Shown here one piece after another: positions 52,501-62,430 of a stretch of DNA of 64,000 nucleotides. The notes under the pieces are model-generated. The model made no database searches, was not told the DNA's origin, and saw only the letters and a program-made list of their open reading frames with translations. Numbering within the stretch: position 1 is the stretch's first letter; every line of letters starts with the position of its first letter. Origin of the DNA: Flammeovirgaceae bacterium 311 (lineage in GTDB: Bacteria > Bacteroidota > Bacteroidia > Cytophagales > Cyclobacteriaceae); contig CP004371.1 of NCBI GenBank assembly GCA_000597885.1, forward strand, positions 4,555,001 to 4,619,000, read 5' to 3'. A program made the translations under genes and the position numbers.

Positions 52501-53042
52501 TCTTTCGCTTCCCGTATTTTCTTATATAACGTAATCGCCAGCATCAGTAGTACTGTAAACACAACCAGCCCAAGCAGGCCCCATAGCACACTTACCATGT
52601 TTTTAAGAATTACCAGAAAAACAATGGCAAACAGCAGTATGGTAGATACCTCATTCCAGAACCTGAGTTTTTGGCTGCTCCAGACCTGCTCACCGCGCTG
52701 TAGTTTTTTAAACATGCCATGGCAGGCCAGGTGGTAGAGGTAGAGGATTGCTACAAAGCCAATTTTAATCCACAGCCAGTCAGGCATAATATACTGGTAG
52801 TTGGATGTAAAGATCAGGCTTAAGCCCATGCCCAGGGTTATAATGGCAGATGGCCAGGTAATGCCATACCAGAGCAGGCGGGTCCAGCGCTGCAGCTTTT
52901 CCAGTAAAATGCTGCGTGCTGGTTCGGCTTCCTTTTCATACACCTCCATGGTATAAATAAACAGGCGGGGTGTATAAAAAAGACCTGCAAACCAGGTTAC
53001 TATAAAAATAATATGTAGTGCTTTGATGTACAAAAATGCCAT
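52497..53042 (-). CDS. hemJ: protoporphyrinogen oxidase HemJ-like (CopD family)
   Basis: This 181-residue membrane protein has the HemJ start LYIKALHIIFIVTWFAGLFY with the conserved His, then RLFIYTMEVYEKEAEP, and four hydrophobic helices. HemJ oxidises protoporphyrinogen IX to protoporphyrin IX in haem synthesis. The start at 53042 is chosen because HemJ proteins begin with this helix and a TACCTTTG promoter (53049-53056, minus strand) lies just upstream. It heads the HemJ-SCO1-cytochrome c operon. Confidence 0.85.
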   Translation of the reverse strand: MAFLYIKALHIIFIVTWFAGLFYTPRLFIYTMEVYEKEAEPARSILLEKLQRWTRLLWYGITWPSAIITLGMGLSLIFTSNYQYIMPDWLWIKIGFVAILYLYHLACHGMFKKLQRGEQVWSSQKLRFWNEVSTILLFAIVFLVILKNMVSVLWGLLGLVVFTVLLMLAITLYKKIREAKE

Positions 53043-53048
53043 ATACCG

Positions 53049-53078
53049 CAAAGGTACAACCGAAACAGCCATGAACAA
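53049..53078 (-). promoter_or_regulatory. Bacteroidota-type promoter of hemJ
   Basis: On the minus strand, TTG (53078-53076) and TACCTTTG (53056-53049) are separated by 19 bases. The predicted transcript start falls at or next to the ATG at 53042, so the mRNA may be leaderless. Confidence 0.5.
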
Positions 53079-53292
53079 ATGTTCTCTGCCCGGTACCGGA
53101 AATATCATGAGCAGCCTGTTAAAGCCAGCTTATAATGATCTTATACCTGGGAAACTAAAACTCATTCACCCCCGGACTTGACCCTATAATTTAAGGTTTG
53201 TAATTTTTGGACATGAAATTTGCCGGGCTTGTTCAATGCTGCTATACATAAGCCTGGTTTTGTGCGTTAAAACAACACAAACATTTCGAGCG

Positions 53293-54729
53293 ATGCGATT
53301 TTTACTTAAATCTCTTCTGTTGCCTTTTGGTGCCGGTTTGGCTGGCGCTGCTGTATATGTAAACTTATTTATGGCTACACCGCTGGCGCATTTATCAGGC
53401 GATCAGCAACAGCAGCTGGTCATGCCTGTACACCAGGCAAATAACTGGCAGCAGGTCAGGGTAACTGCCGAACCTACTGCATTTGCCGAGGCGGCTCGTC
53501 GCAGCACTAATTCTGTTGTGTTTGTAAAAACACTTTCCGGCGATGAGTATGCCCCGACCAGCTATTTCGATTTACTCTTTGGCCGCCGTAGTGGTGCCGT
53601 AGCCAGCTCAGGCTCCGGAGTAATCTATTCTGAAGATGGCTATATAATTACTAATAACCATGTGGTAGAAGGTGCTAAAGTGGTAGAAGTAGTGCACCAG
53701 CGGCGAACCTATAAAGCTGCAGTGGTGGGTACCGACCCTGCTACAGACCTGGCGGTACTAAAGGTGGAAGCCGGCGCTCTGCCTGCTATCACACTGGGCC
53801 GGTCTGCAACTGTAGAGGTGGGAGAGTGGGCCCTGGCTGTTGGTAATCCCTTTAATCTTACCTCAACGGTAACGGCGGGAATTGTTTCTGCCAAGGGGCG
53901 GGAGATTAGCTTTGGTAAAGGCCTGTTCCCGCTGGAAAGCTTTATACAAACCGATGCTGCCATTAACCCTGGTAATAGTGGCGGTGCATTGGTGAATAGT
54001 CGCGGGGAGCTTATAGGCATCAATACAGCTATTCTTAGCCAGACTGGCTCTTATGCAGGCTACGGCTTTGCCGTTCCGGTAGATGTGGTACGTAAAGTCG
54101 TGGAAGACCTCATTCAGTATGGCGAGGTCCAGAAAGCATTTGTGGGTGCCGAGGTAATTGACCTGGACCTGAACAAAGCGGCCGAGCTGAATGTAAAAGC
54201 AGACAGAGGCGTGGTGGTGAGCCATATACCGCAGGATGGCGCTGCAGCCCGTGCCGGACTTAAAGCAGGCGATGTGATTACGCGGATTAATGATATTCCG
54301 GTAGAGAGCAGGGGGCAATTCGATGAAATTATCAGCTACTACAGCCCCGGGGATAATATTACTGTCGGATATATACGGCGCAACCAGCCGCAGCAGGCAA
54401 CGCTTACACTTACCAACCGCGAGGGAGGTACCTCAATTTTACGCAGAGAGGTATTCACCTCAGAATCCCTGGGTGCAGATCTGGAAAAGGTAAGCATGGT
54501 AGAGCGCAATGTACTCAACATTAAGCAGGGAGTGCGGGTAACTAATATTCGCCGTGGTTTTATGCGTAGGCTGGGTATACAGGAGGGATTCGTAATAACT
54601 AGCATCAACGAAACGCCCATCGAAGATCCGGAGAAGCTTGTAAGCATTCTTTCAAAATTAAGGGGGCGTGTTATTATAGAGGGGGTTAATACAAAAGGAG
54701 TGAAGGGCTACTATCAATATTATTTTTAA
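53293..54729 (+). CDS. DegQ/HtrA-like trypsin-like serine protease with two PDZ domains
   Basis: This 478-residue periplasmic protease and chaperone has an N-terminal hydrophobic signal segment (LLLPFGAGLAGAAVY). The trypsin-like domain has the triad H123 (NNHVVEG), D152 (TDLAVLKV) and S229 (GNSGGALV). Two PDZ domains follow (about 300-380 and 400-475). It degrades or refolds damaged envelope proteins. The start at 53293 (MRFLLKS) is preferred to 53236 because it precedes the signal. A terminator follows at 54811. Confidence 0.94.
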   Translation: MRFLLKSLLLPFGAGLAGAAVYVNLFMATPLAHLSGDQQQQLVMPVHQANNWQQVRVTAEPTAFAEAARRSTNSVVFVKTLSGDEYAPTSYFDLLFGRRSGAVASSGSGVIYSEDGYIITNNHVVEGAKVVEVVHQRRTYKAAVVGTDPATDLAVLKVEAGALPAITLGRSATVEVGEWALAVGNPFNLTSTVTAGIVSAKGREISFGKGLFPLESFIQTDAAINPGNSGGALVNSRGELIGINTAILSQTGSYAGYGFAVPVDVVRKVVEDLIQYGEVQKAFVGAEVIDLDLNKAAELNVKADRGVVVSHIPQDGAAARAGLKAGDVITRINDIPVESRGQFDEIISYYSPGDNITVGYIRRNQPQQATLTLTNREGGTSILRREVFTSESLGADLEKVSMVERNVLNIKQGVRVTNIRRGFMRRLGIQEGFVITSINETPIEDPEKLVSILSKLRGRVIIEGVNTKGVKGYYQYYF

Positions 54730-54810
54730 ACCAGCAGCTCTTTTTCAATTCCAGATTACATTTTAAGGGTTAGCGGTAAAAGATGATCCTCTTTCGCTGC
54801 ACCATATCAG

Positions 54811-54838
54811 GCAGCCTCCGGGCTGCTCTTTTTGTTTT
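54811..54838 (+). terminator. intrinsic terminator
   Basis: GCAGCC (54811-54816) pairs with GGCTGC (54821-54826) around TCCG, followed by a T-rich run. It ends the DegQ-like gene. Confidence 0.8.
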
Positions 54839-54913
54839 CAGACCTCATGCTGCTCTGTTCAACTTGGTTACTTGGTGGGCAGGGGTTAGATAACTTACTT
54901 AACAATTATTTTA

Positions 54914-54966
54914 TTTAGAATAATTCTAAACAAGTTTGCATTTGCAGCAGGCGAAGAATATGTTTG
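54914..54966 (+). promoter_or_regulatory. Fur-box-like palindrome and promoter of the siderophore receptor gene
   Basis: TTTAGAAT-A-ATTCTAAA is a perfect 17-bp palindrome at 54914-54930. It lies just before a TTG (54936-54938), 20 bases, and TATGTTTG (54959-54966). This matches the expected place of a Fur operator that shuts the receptor off when iron is plentiful. The Fur identity is inferred from the downstream genes. Confidence 0.6.
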
Positions 54967-54996
54967 TGTCATTATTTGTAACTAGTCTAAATAAGA

Positions 54997-57435
54997 ATGC
55001 AATTTTTATCACTCCCTCAATTAATTTTCCTTTTCATATTTATACTGGCCCAGTTTATACTGCCATCAGGACTTCATGCTCAGCAGGTTAATCAATGGGG
55101 TTCAGTAGAAGGACAGGTAATAAGTACTGACAGTCTGCCCCGGGAACTGGTTGCCATCAGGCTGAAGAACGCGCAGTTAGGCACTACTTCCGATGCCGGC
55201 GGTATTTTTAAAATTGCACACGTACCAGCCGGTATCTATCAGTTAGAGGCTACACTGGTAGGTTATACCAAAATAAACAGAGAGATTCTGGTAAATGCAG
55301 GTGAAACAACCTACCTGAAGCTGGTTGTAAATGAAAACCTGGAGCAGCTGCAGGTAGTAGAGGTTTTTGGCGTGCCGGATAAACAACCTGAAAAACTCTC
55401 CTCTATTACGCGTTTACCCCTGAAGCCAAGCGACCAGATTCAGAGCATCTCCATTATTTCTGATGAACTGATCAAAAAGCAGGGTGCCTTAACCATAACA
55501 GACGCTACCCGCAATGTGCCCGGCATCTACTCTTTTTCTACCTATGGTAACAAGCGGGAGAGCTTATCTTCCAGAGGATTCAGAGGAATACCTGTGCTCA
55601 AAAACGGAGTACGCGTAAATTCAGACTTTCGCGGACTGGGCTTTATTACTGATATGGAAGGGGTGGAGAGTATTCAGGTGATCAAGGGTGCAAATGCCAT
55701 TACCCAGGGAGGCAGCTATGATATAGGCAGTGCAGGTGGTGTGGTAAATATTGTAACCAAAACACCAAAGTTTGAGCAGGGGGGATACGCCGCCTTACGC
55801 GTTGGCAGCTGGGAGCAGGTAAGGCCAAGTTTTGATGTGTATGGTGCCATGAACGATTCCAAAACAGTTGCTTTCAGGTTGAACGGTGCCTACGAACGGG
55901 CTAATAGCTACCGTACGGGTGTTTCACTCAGCAAAGTATATGTAAACCCCTCGCTGGAGTGGCGACCTAATGATAAAACCAGCCTGACACTGGAGATGGA
56001 TTACCTCAACGACAGCCGTACGCCAGATGTTGGCACCATTGCTTTTACAAACACCGAATACTCTATTTATGACTTGTCCTTCGATAAATTCCTGGGTTTT
56101 GAAACCGACCGCACCAATACTCTTAATACTACTTATGCTGCCCGTCTGAACAGAACACTTACCGATAATCTTTCCGTGCGGGCTGCTTATTTCCATTCTT
56201 CTCTGGATGTACAGGATCTCTATACCAGCTTATCTACTGGCAACAGGAACAATCCACTGCCTGGCTATACCCGCCAGCGGGCACTGGCTCAGTCGGGTCG
56301 GTTGGATAATAATTCTGTTGTGCAGTTTGATCTTGTTGGGCAGGATGTGGTAACTGGTCCCCTGCAGCATACTTTTCAGGTAGGGGCCGATATTTCTACC
56401 TTCAGGCTTGAAACACCCACCTACGCAGCTACTATTATTGATACTATTAATGTGTACGAGGGCATCAGTAACCGCTTGCCAGGATCAGCGCCAGCCTCTA
56501 AACTTGTCTCAACAACCAGCAGTAATGGCACCCGCCTGGGCCTGATGGCACAGGATGTGATTACCCTTAGCCAATGGGCAAAAGCAACACTTGGGATTCG
56601 CTTCAGCACCCAGGAGAGTAGTAGTTCAGCTACTGCCGAGGTAGTACAGGGAGAAGGTTTTACCCCCCTGGCAGGTTTAATTGTAACACCGGTAAAAGGC
56701 CTGAACCTCTTTGCTTCCTACACCAATACCTTTAACCCAAGAAGTGCCTCACGCCTTGATAAAGATGGAAATGAGCTGGGTAATGAGCGTATAGACCAGA
56801 TAGAAGCAGGCATCAAGTCAGACTGGTTCCATAACCGTCTGCGCTTTAACCTCACCCTTTATAAAATCAATAATAAAAACATGAACCTGCAGGCTGTGGA
56901 GCTGGATGCGAATGGTGTGCTGGTGTACCTGCCTTATTATATTCAGGGTGGCAACGATGAGCGCAAAGGTTTAGAAGTAGAGTTACTGGGCCGTGTGCTG
57001 GAAAACTTTGAGGTGGTGGCAGGCTACAGCTATATCGATGCACAGTACAAAGAGCATACTACCTATGTGGAGGGATCTGCTCCCTTAAATACACCTAAAC
57101 ATACAGCCAACCTGTGGACTAATTATACCGTACAAACAGGCTACTTTAAGGGATTAACACTGGGGGCCGGTGCTTACTATATCGGTGAGCGCCCTATGAA
57201 CGACTGGACAAAAGACCAGGTAGAGTATCATGGCATTACCCCTGGCTTAAAACCCTTCAACATAAAAGACTATACACTTGTTAATGCCTCTGTGGCTTAC
57301 CAGGTCAAGGATGTGAGTGTACGCCTGTTATTCAACAACATCTTCGACGAAGTGGGATACAATGCCTATCGCACCAGTTTTATCAATCCGGTAGATCCGC
57401 GTAACTTTGCAGGCGTGCTTACTTACAGGTTTTGA
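54997..57435 (+). CDS. TonB-dependent siderophore receptor with carboxypeptidase-regulatory-like domain
   Basis: This 812-residue outer-membrane receptor has a signal peptide (LIFLFIFILAQFILPSG to HAQ), a CarboxypepD_reg-like domain (about 38-115), a TonB plug (about 130-250, with SSRGFRG and IQVIKGANAITQGG), and a 22-strand barrel ending AGVLTYRF with the terminal Phe. It imports iron-siderophore complexes using TonB energy. The palindrome upstream suggests Fur control. The PepSY-TM gene at 57528 follows by 92 bases, likely the same iron regulon. Confidence 0.92.
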   Translation: MQFLSLPQLIFLFIFILAQFILPSGLHAQQVNQWGSVEGQVISTDSLPRELVAIRLKNAQLGTTSDAGGIFKIAHVPAGIYQLEATLVGYTKINREILVNAGETTYLKLVVNENLEQLQVVEVFGVPDKQPEKLSSITRLPLKPSDQIQSISIISDELIKKQGALTITDATRNVPGIYSFSTYGNKRESLSSRGFRGIPVLKNGVRVNSDFRGLGFITDMEGVESIQVIKGANAITQGGSYDIGSAGGVVNIVTKTPKFEQGGYAALRVGSWEQVRPSFDVYGAMNDSKTVAFRLNGAYERANSYRTGVSLSKVYVNPSLEWRPNDKTSLTLEMDYLNDSRTPDVGTIAFTNTEYSIYDLSFDKFLGFETDRTNTLNTTYAARLNRTLTDNLSVRAAYFHSSLDVQDLYTSLSTGNRNNPLPGYTRQRALAQSGRLDNNSVVQFDLVGQDVVTGPLQHTFQVGADISTFRLETPTYAATIIDTINVYEGISNRLPGSAPASKLVSTTSSNGTRLGLMAQDVITLSQWAKATLGIRFSTQESSSSATAEVVQGEGFTPLAGLIVTPVKGLNLFASYTNTFNPRSASRLDKDGNELGNERIDQIEAGIKSDWFHNRLRFNLTLYKINNKNMNLQAVELDANGVLVYLPYYIQGGNDERKGLEVELLGRVLENFEVVAGYSYIDAQYKEHTTYVEGSAPLNTPKHTANLWTNYTVQTGYFKGLTLGAGAYYIGERPMNDWTKDQVEYHGITPGLKPFNIKDYTLVNASVAYQVKDVSVRLLFNNIFDEVGYNAYRTSFINPVDPRNFAGVLTYRF

Positions 57436-57461
57436 TGAATAATATTTAAAGTAATTAAGTG

Positions 57462-57495
57462 CTGCCGGTGTAAGATCGGCAGTCTCTTTATTTTC
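57462..57495 (+). terminator. weak terminator or attenuator
   Basis: CTGCCG (57462-57467) pairs with CGGCAG (57477-57482) around 9 bases, then a T-rich stretch. It lies between the receptor and the PepSY-TM gene and may reduce, not stop, read-through. Confidence 0.5.
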
Positions 57496-57527
57496 TTAAA
57501 AGCACAAAAAGATATTACAGTATCAGC

Positions 57528-58700
57528 ATGAAAGAGAAGTATAGCCTAAGAAAACTTTTTAACGACCTGCACCTCTGGATGGGGATTGGAAGTGGCATTA
57601 TTCTTTTTGTGGTTTGCCTTACCGGTACCCTCTATACCTTTAGAACAGAGGTGGAAGAGGTTCTGGAGCCTTCAAAATATCATGTAACCGTATCACAACA
57701 GGCAGAGCGTCTGGCTCCTGAACTTATTATTGAAAAAGTAAAGGAGGAAGTGGGTGGCAAAGTGCTGGCTATAGAGGTTCCGCTCGACAGGAGCAGGGCT
57801 TATCAGGTAATTGTTAAAAAATCGGCAGAGGAACGCAGGGGTACCCCATACTATGTAAACCCTTACACCGCCGAAATTCTAGGCACTTCTGAGGGGCCTG
57901 CCACAGAATTTTTCATGAGTGTTTTCAAGCTGCACCGCTGGTTGCTGCTCGATTCTGAAGTTGGAAGGCCTATTGTAGGCGGGGCTACCATCGTCTTTGT
58001 GCTGCTGATCCTGTCTGGTCTGGTGCTGTGGTGGCCTAAAAAACTTAAAAACTGGAAACAGGGGTTCAAGGTAAAAGCAACTGCAAACTGGAAGCGCGTT
58101 AACCACGACCTGCACAATACCCTTGGTTTTTACTCTTTTTTGCTGCTGCTGCTCATGGCGCTTACAGGCCTTTGCTGGTCGTTTGAGTGGTACAGAGATG
58201 GTCTTGGCACTGTAATAGGAACAGAAGTATTTGGTGGCAGGGGCGGTAAGCCTGTGGCTACAGTACCTCCGGCAGAAGAATCAGAAGAATTTTCACTCAC
58301 AGAAATCATGATTCTGGCAGATAGTGAGCTGCCCTATGAGGGAGATTACCGTATCACTCCCCGGGAAGATTCCAGCGCAACGGTGGTGCTAAGCAAATAC
58401 AGAACCGGCTTTTTTGCACTTTCAGCCTCAGACAAAGTTCAGATAAACCAGTATACCGGCGATGTACTGCAGGTAGAGCGCTTTGCAGATAAGCCTATCA
58501 ATCAGCAGATAGCCTCCTCTATCAAGCCACTGCATACTGGCGAAATATTTGGCACCTTTTCTAAAATCTTATACTTTATTGCCTGCCTGATAGGCACCAG
58601 CTTGCCTGTTACCGGCACCATTATCTGGATTAACAAGCTTAGAAAAGGATCTGTAAAAGCTAAGAAAGCAGCAGCTCAGGAAGTAGCCGTAGCACGTTAA
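57528..58700 (+). CDS. PepSY-associated TM-helix protein (iron-regulated, possible ferric-reductase type)
   Basis: This 390-residue inner-membrane protein has a first helix in WMGIGSGIILFVVCLTGTLY, PepSY-like periplasmic segments, later helices in IVFVLLILSGLVLWWPKK and FLLLLLMALTGLCWSFEWY, and a last helix near 345-370. Histidines at helix ends (LHLW, LHRWLL, LHNTLG) could bind haem. Members are found beside TonB siderophore receptors and are proposed to reduce iron; that role is inference. An imperfectly understood 12-13 bp hairpin lies downstream at 58799. Confidence 0.8.
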   Translation: MKEKYSLRKLFNDLHLWMGIGSGIILFVVCLTGTLYTFRTEVEEVLEPSKYHVTVSQQAERLAPELIIEKVKEEVGGKVLAIEVPLDRSRAYQVIVKKSAEERRGTPYYVNPYTAEILGTSEGPATEFFMSVFKLHRWLLLDSEVGRPIVGGATIVFVLLILSGLVLWWPKKLKNWKQGFKVKATANWKRVNHDLHNTLGFYSFLLLLLMALTGLCWSFEWYRDGLGTVIGTEVFGGRGGKPVATVPPAEESEEFSLTEIMILADSELPYEGDYRITPREDSSATVVLSKYRTGFFALSASDKVQINQYTGDVLQVERFADKPINQQIASSIKPLHTGEIFGTFSKILYFIACLIGTSLPVTGTIIWINKLRKGSVKAKKAAAQEVAVAR

Positions 58701-58798
58701 AGAGCCTGTTAATTTGATCTGGTAGCAGCCTTTACAGTAACATATTGCAGCCAAGAGAAAAACAGCAGTGGCAGTTAGGCCGTACTTCTATATGGTCG

Positions 58799-58845
58799 GC
58801 TTCCTGAAAGCCAACCCATGCAGGTTTAATTAGCTTTCAGGAAGC
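58799..58845. repeat. 13-bp inverted repeat
   Basis: GCTTCCTGAAAGC (58799-58811) and GCTTTCAGGAAGC (58833-58845) form a perfect stem around 21 bases. There is no T-run, so it is a transcript-end structure or a DNA site rather than a standard terminator. Confidence 0.55.
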
Positions 58846-58938
58846 TGCTGAGGTCGTGTATCTAAGTAGTATGATAACAGGTGGCGCTTTTTGCGCTACG
58901 CTGTTTTTTGTTTTTATAAGAAGAGGAAATTTTTTAAG

Positions 58939-60012
58939 ATGAATTCAAAGGCACTTTTTAGTCCGTTTACCATTAAAAAGGTTCAGTTCAGAAACAGAAT
59001 AGCAGTTTCGCCCATGTGTCAGTACTCAAGCCAGGATGGCTTTGCAAACGACTGGCACCTGGTTCACCTGGGGAGCAGGGCAGTAGGGGGTGCCGGGCTT
59101 GTTATTTTTGAGGCCTCTGCTGTTACATCAGAGGGCCGTATTACTCCTGATGATCTGGGAATCTGGAAAGATGAACATATCCCGGGGCTGCAAAGAATTG
59201 TAACATTCATAAAGAGCCAGGGAGCTGTAGCAGGCATACAGCTGGCACATGCCGGCAGGAAAGCAAGCCACCAGAGCCCCTGGAAGGGAGGTAAAATAAT
59301 TTTGCCGGCAGATGGCGGCTGGGAAACCCTTGCCCCCAGTGCTATTCCATTTCAGGAAGATGAACCTGCTCCTGCAGCCCTAAGCACTGAGGGCATCAGG
59401 GAGGTTATTAACAGCTTCAGACAGGCAGCCAAAAGAGCACTGCAGGCTGGCTTCGAGGTAATTGAACTCCATGCAGCACACGGTTATCTGATGCATGAAT
59501 TTTTATCTCCGTTAAGCAATGTTCGAACAGATGAATGGGGCGGCTCTTTTGAGAACCGGGCCCGTTTACTGCAGGAGGTGGTAGCGGCTGTACAGGAGGT
59601 TTGGCCCGAAGAGCTACCGCTTTTTGTAAGAATATCTGCTACCGACTGGACCAAAGGTGGCTGGGATGCCGATGACTCTGTTGCTTTAGCAGTACTTTTG
59701 AAAGCAAAGGGGGTGGACCTGATCGATTGCTCCACAGGGGGCAATGTTCCTAAAGCATCTATTCCGGTAGCACCCTGTTATCAGGTGCAGTTTGCGGAAA
59801 AAATTAAGAAAGAAACCGGCATTTGTACTGCTGCCGTAGGCATGATCACCACCCCGCAGCAAGCCGAAACCATCATTGCTACAGAACAGGCAGATATGGT
59901 GCTGCTGGCAAGGGAGTTTTTAAGAGATCCTTACTTTCCTTTGCATGCAGCCCGTGAGTTTAGTGCTGATGTGGTGTGGCCTGTACAGTATGAGCGGGCA
60001 AAGCCCAGGTAA
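58939..60012 (+). CDS. OYE-family NADH:flavin oxidoreductase (YqjM-like)
   Basis: This 357-residue TIM-barrel flavoprotein has SPMCQYSSQDG near residue 24 (the YqjM cysteine position), QLAHAGRKAS, and ELHAAHGYLMHEFLSPLSN with the substrate-binding histidines. It uses NAD(P)H and FMN to reduce activated C=C bonds in the cytoplasm. The start at 58939 (MNSKALFSP) gives the typical OYE beginning; 58891 would add an unstructured basic stretch. The gene is monocistronic. Confidence 0.9.
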   Translation: MNSKALFSPFTIKKVQFRNRIAVSPMCQYSSQDGFANDWHLVHLGSRAVGGAGLVIFEASAVTSEGRITPDDLGIWKDEHIPGLQRIVTFIKSQGAVAGIQLAHAGRKASHQSPWKGGKIILPADGGWETLAPSAIPFQEDEPAPAALSTEGIREVINSFRQAAKRALQAGFEVIELHAAHGYLMHEFLSPLSNVRTDEWGGSFENRARLLQEVVAAVQEVWPEELPLFVRISATDWTKGGWDADDSVALAVLLKAKGVDLIDCSTGGNVPKASIPVAPCYQVQFAEKIKKETGICTAAVGMITTPQQAETIIATEQADMVLLAREFLRDPYFPLHAAREFSADVVWPVQYERAKPR

Positions 60013-60154
60013 AGCATGGTTTGATGCAGTGGTGAATATCACACGATAAAAAGTTACCTTGCATGTACCTGCATGAGGGGTTGTTTCTTGTGAGGTATGT
60101 CCTTTTATTTTCTTTCGGCCACTCTTCCGGCCAGGTTGTTATTGCTGAAGTTTA

Positions 60155-62344
60155 ATGGAAATGGGTAATCAGGTACGGGAAATTCAATATTTTTTTTCCG
60201 GTCAGCATTTCTCCGATGGCTTACGGGTTACTGTAGGTATTTTATTGCCTGCCCTTGTATTTACCTGGTTTGGCCAGCTGGAGCTTGGGGTACTGCTTTC
60301 TATTGGTGCGCTAAGCGTTAGCATTTCGGATTTCCCGGGGCCGCCCGTGCATAAGCGCAATGGCATGCTCTTTTGCTGCCTGTGTATTTTTGTAGTAGCC
60401 TTTATTACAGGCTTTGCCCGTCTGCACCCCTGGCTCATGGGCCTGGAGGTGCTGTTGTTCTGCTTCTTTTTCTCCATGCTTGCTGTTTATGGCAACAGAG
60501 CTGCTGCCATTGGTACAGCAGCTCTGCTGGTAATGGTACTCCTGGTAGATGAGCCGCAGCAGCCTTCCGAAGTCCCCCTTTACAGCGGTCTGGTATTGGC
60601 AGGAGGGGTATGGTACATGCTGCTAAGCCTGCTGGTTTACCAGATCAGGCCTTATAAGCCGGTACAGTATGCCCTTGGTGAATGCGTAAGAGAAGTGGCC
60701 CGCTTCCTGAACCTAAAGGCCCATTTTTACAGCTCCGGCGAAGATCTGGACGATAGTTACCAGAAGGTAGTGGCCCAGCAGATTGTGGTGAATGAAAAAC
60801 AGGAAGCAGTACGGGAGCTGCTTTTCAAAAGCAGGCTGCTGGTGAAGGAATCTACCAATACCAGCCGCAGGCTGCTGCTCATTTTTGTAGAGGTGGTAGA
60901 CCTATTTGAGCAGGTAATGCTCATCCACTACGATTATGCCTCTTTAAGAGAAAGGTTTGAGCAAAGCGGGGTGCTTAACAGCATTGCAGGGGTAATCAGG
61001 GCAATTGCTTCTGAATTAGACGGTCTGGGTCTGGCCATACAGTCGAATACCCGTTACAGAAGAGAGCTTGACCTGAAAGTACAGCTGGAGGAGCTTAAAA
61101 GGCGCATTGATAGCTTACATGTTACTCTTGCAGGTTCAGGTGCTGGCTCAATAGATGCAGGTGAAAGTACATTGGTATTAAAAAAGGTGCTGATTAACCT
61201 CAGAAGTATCACGGAGCGCTTTCATGGAATAATTGCAGTGATGCATAGCGAAACCCAGGAGCCAATCAGTAAAGTAAATCTGGAATATGGGCGCTTTGTA
61301 AGCCATCAGAAGTTTGACCGTAAAACTTTCATTGATAACCTGTCGCTGAACTCTTCAATCTTCAAGCATTCCACCAGGGTGGCACTGGTGTGCCTCTTTG
61401 GCTTTGTACTTACTAAACTGCTGCCGTATGGCGAACACAGCTACTGGGTGCTGCTTACTATTATCGTTATTTTGAAACCAGCTTTCAGTATTACCAAAGA
61501 GCGAAATTACCAGCGTTTGGTGGGTACTGTGATAGGAGGCATTGTTGGTTTTTGTATTCTGCTGCTTATCAAAGACCCGCTGGTGCTGTTTTGTATGCTG
61601 GTAGTGCTTATGATAGGCACCTTCAGCTTTATCAGATTCAATTATGTAGTAAGCGTAAGCTTCATGACACCCTTTATCCTGATCATTTTCAGTTTTCTGG
61701 GGGCAGATAATCTTAACCTGGTGCAGGAGCGAATTATCGATACCCTGCTGGGTTCTGCTATTGCTTTTACGGCCAGCTACCTGATTTTTCCAAACTGGGA
61801 ATCGGCCCAGCTGCAACGGTATATGACTGAAGTGGTGGCGGCCAATGAAAACTATCTTAGAAAACTTGCAGATCGGCTAAAGGGCAGGAATATTGAAACG
61901 GCAGATTACAAACTGGCCAGAAAGGATGTATACGTTAGTTCGGCTAACCTTTCTGCGGCATTTCAGCGCATGCTGTCAGAGCCGCGGAGTAAGCAAAAAA
62001 ACAGTAAAGAGGTGCACCGATTTGTAGTGCTGAACCATATTTTATCATCTAACATTGCTACGGTTGCCCTTGCCTTATCGGCCGGTGCGCAGCAGCAAGT
62101 TTCATCGGATAGTTTACGATCTGTCAGGCGTTCGCTACGAGTGCTTCAAAACACCAGGGAAAAACTTTCGGCCACTGTTGCCGGAGAGTCCCTGCCGGAA
62201 GAAAACCAGCTGCAGGAACTGCCGGGAGATGATGATCATGCAGCTCCTGCAACAGTAGATTCTGAAGATAAGCTGCTTAAAGAGCAATTAGGATTTATTT
62301 ACAGAATCAGCTCCGATATACGTAAAAGCATAGATGCTGTATAG
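60155..62344 (+). CDS. FUSC-family (YccS/YhfK-like) inner-membrane protein
   Basis: This 729-residue protein has two membrane bundles: six helices at about 20-165 (VTVGILLPALVFTWFGQ onward) and a second set at about 405-540 (VALVCLFGFVLTKLLPYGEH onward). A cytoplasmic helical region lies between them, and a C-terminal tail of about 190 residues has two helices and an acidic end. YccS and aromatic-acid-exporter proteins share this layout and are thought to export toxic aromatic or other compounds. The start at 60155 is used; Met3 at 60161 is possible. Confidence 0.85.
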   Translation: MEMGNQVREIQYFFSGQHFSDGLRVTVGILLPALVFTWFGQLELGVLLSIGALSVSISDFPGPPVHKRNGMLFCCLCIFVVAFITGFARLHPWLMGLEVLLFCFFFSMLAVYGNRAAAIGTAALLVMVLLVDEPQQPSEVPLYSGLVLAGGVWYMLLSLLVYQIRPYKPVQYALGECVREVARFLNLKAHFYSSGEDLDDSYQKVVAQQIVVNEKQEAVRELLFKSRLLVKESTNTSRRLLLIFVEVVDLFEQVMLIHYDYASLRERFEQSGVLNSIAGVIRAIASELDGLGLAIQSNTRYRRELDLKVQLEELKRRIDSLHVTLAGSGAGSIDAGESTLVLKKVLINLRSITERFHGIIAVMHSETQEPISKVNLEYGRFVSHQKFDRKTFIDNLSLNSSIFKHSTRVALVCLFGFVLTKLLPYGEHSYWVLLTIIVILKPAFSITKERNYQRLVGTVIGGIVGFCILLLIKDPLVLFCMLVVLMIGTFSFIRFNYVVSVSFMTPFILIIFSFLGADNLNLVQERIIDTLLGSAIAFTASYLIFPNWESAQLQRYMTEVVAANENYLRKLADRLKGRNIETADYKLARKDVYVSSANLSAAFQRMLSEPRSKQKNSKEVHRFVVLNHILSSNIATVALALSAGAQQQVSSDSLRSVRRSLRVLQNTREKLSATVAGESLPEENQLQELPGDDDHAAPATVDSEDKLLKEQLGFIYRISSDIRKSIDAV

Positions 62345-62430
62345 TATTATGATACTTTGTGTTTTAGAGACACAGATAGAACAATAGGCCAGGCTGTTAA
62401 CTTTCAGGCACTCTATTCGTATTTCAGAAT

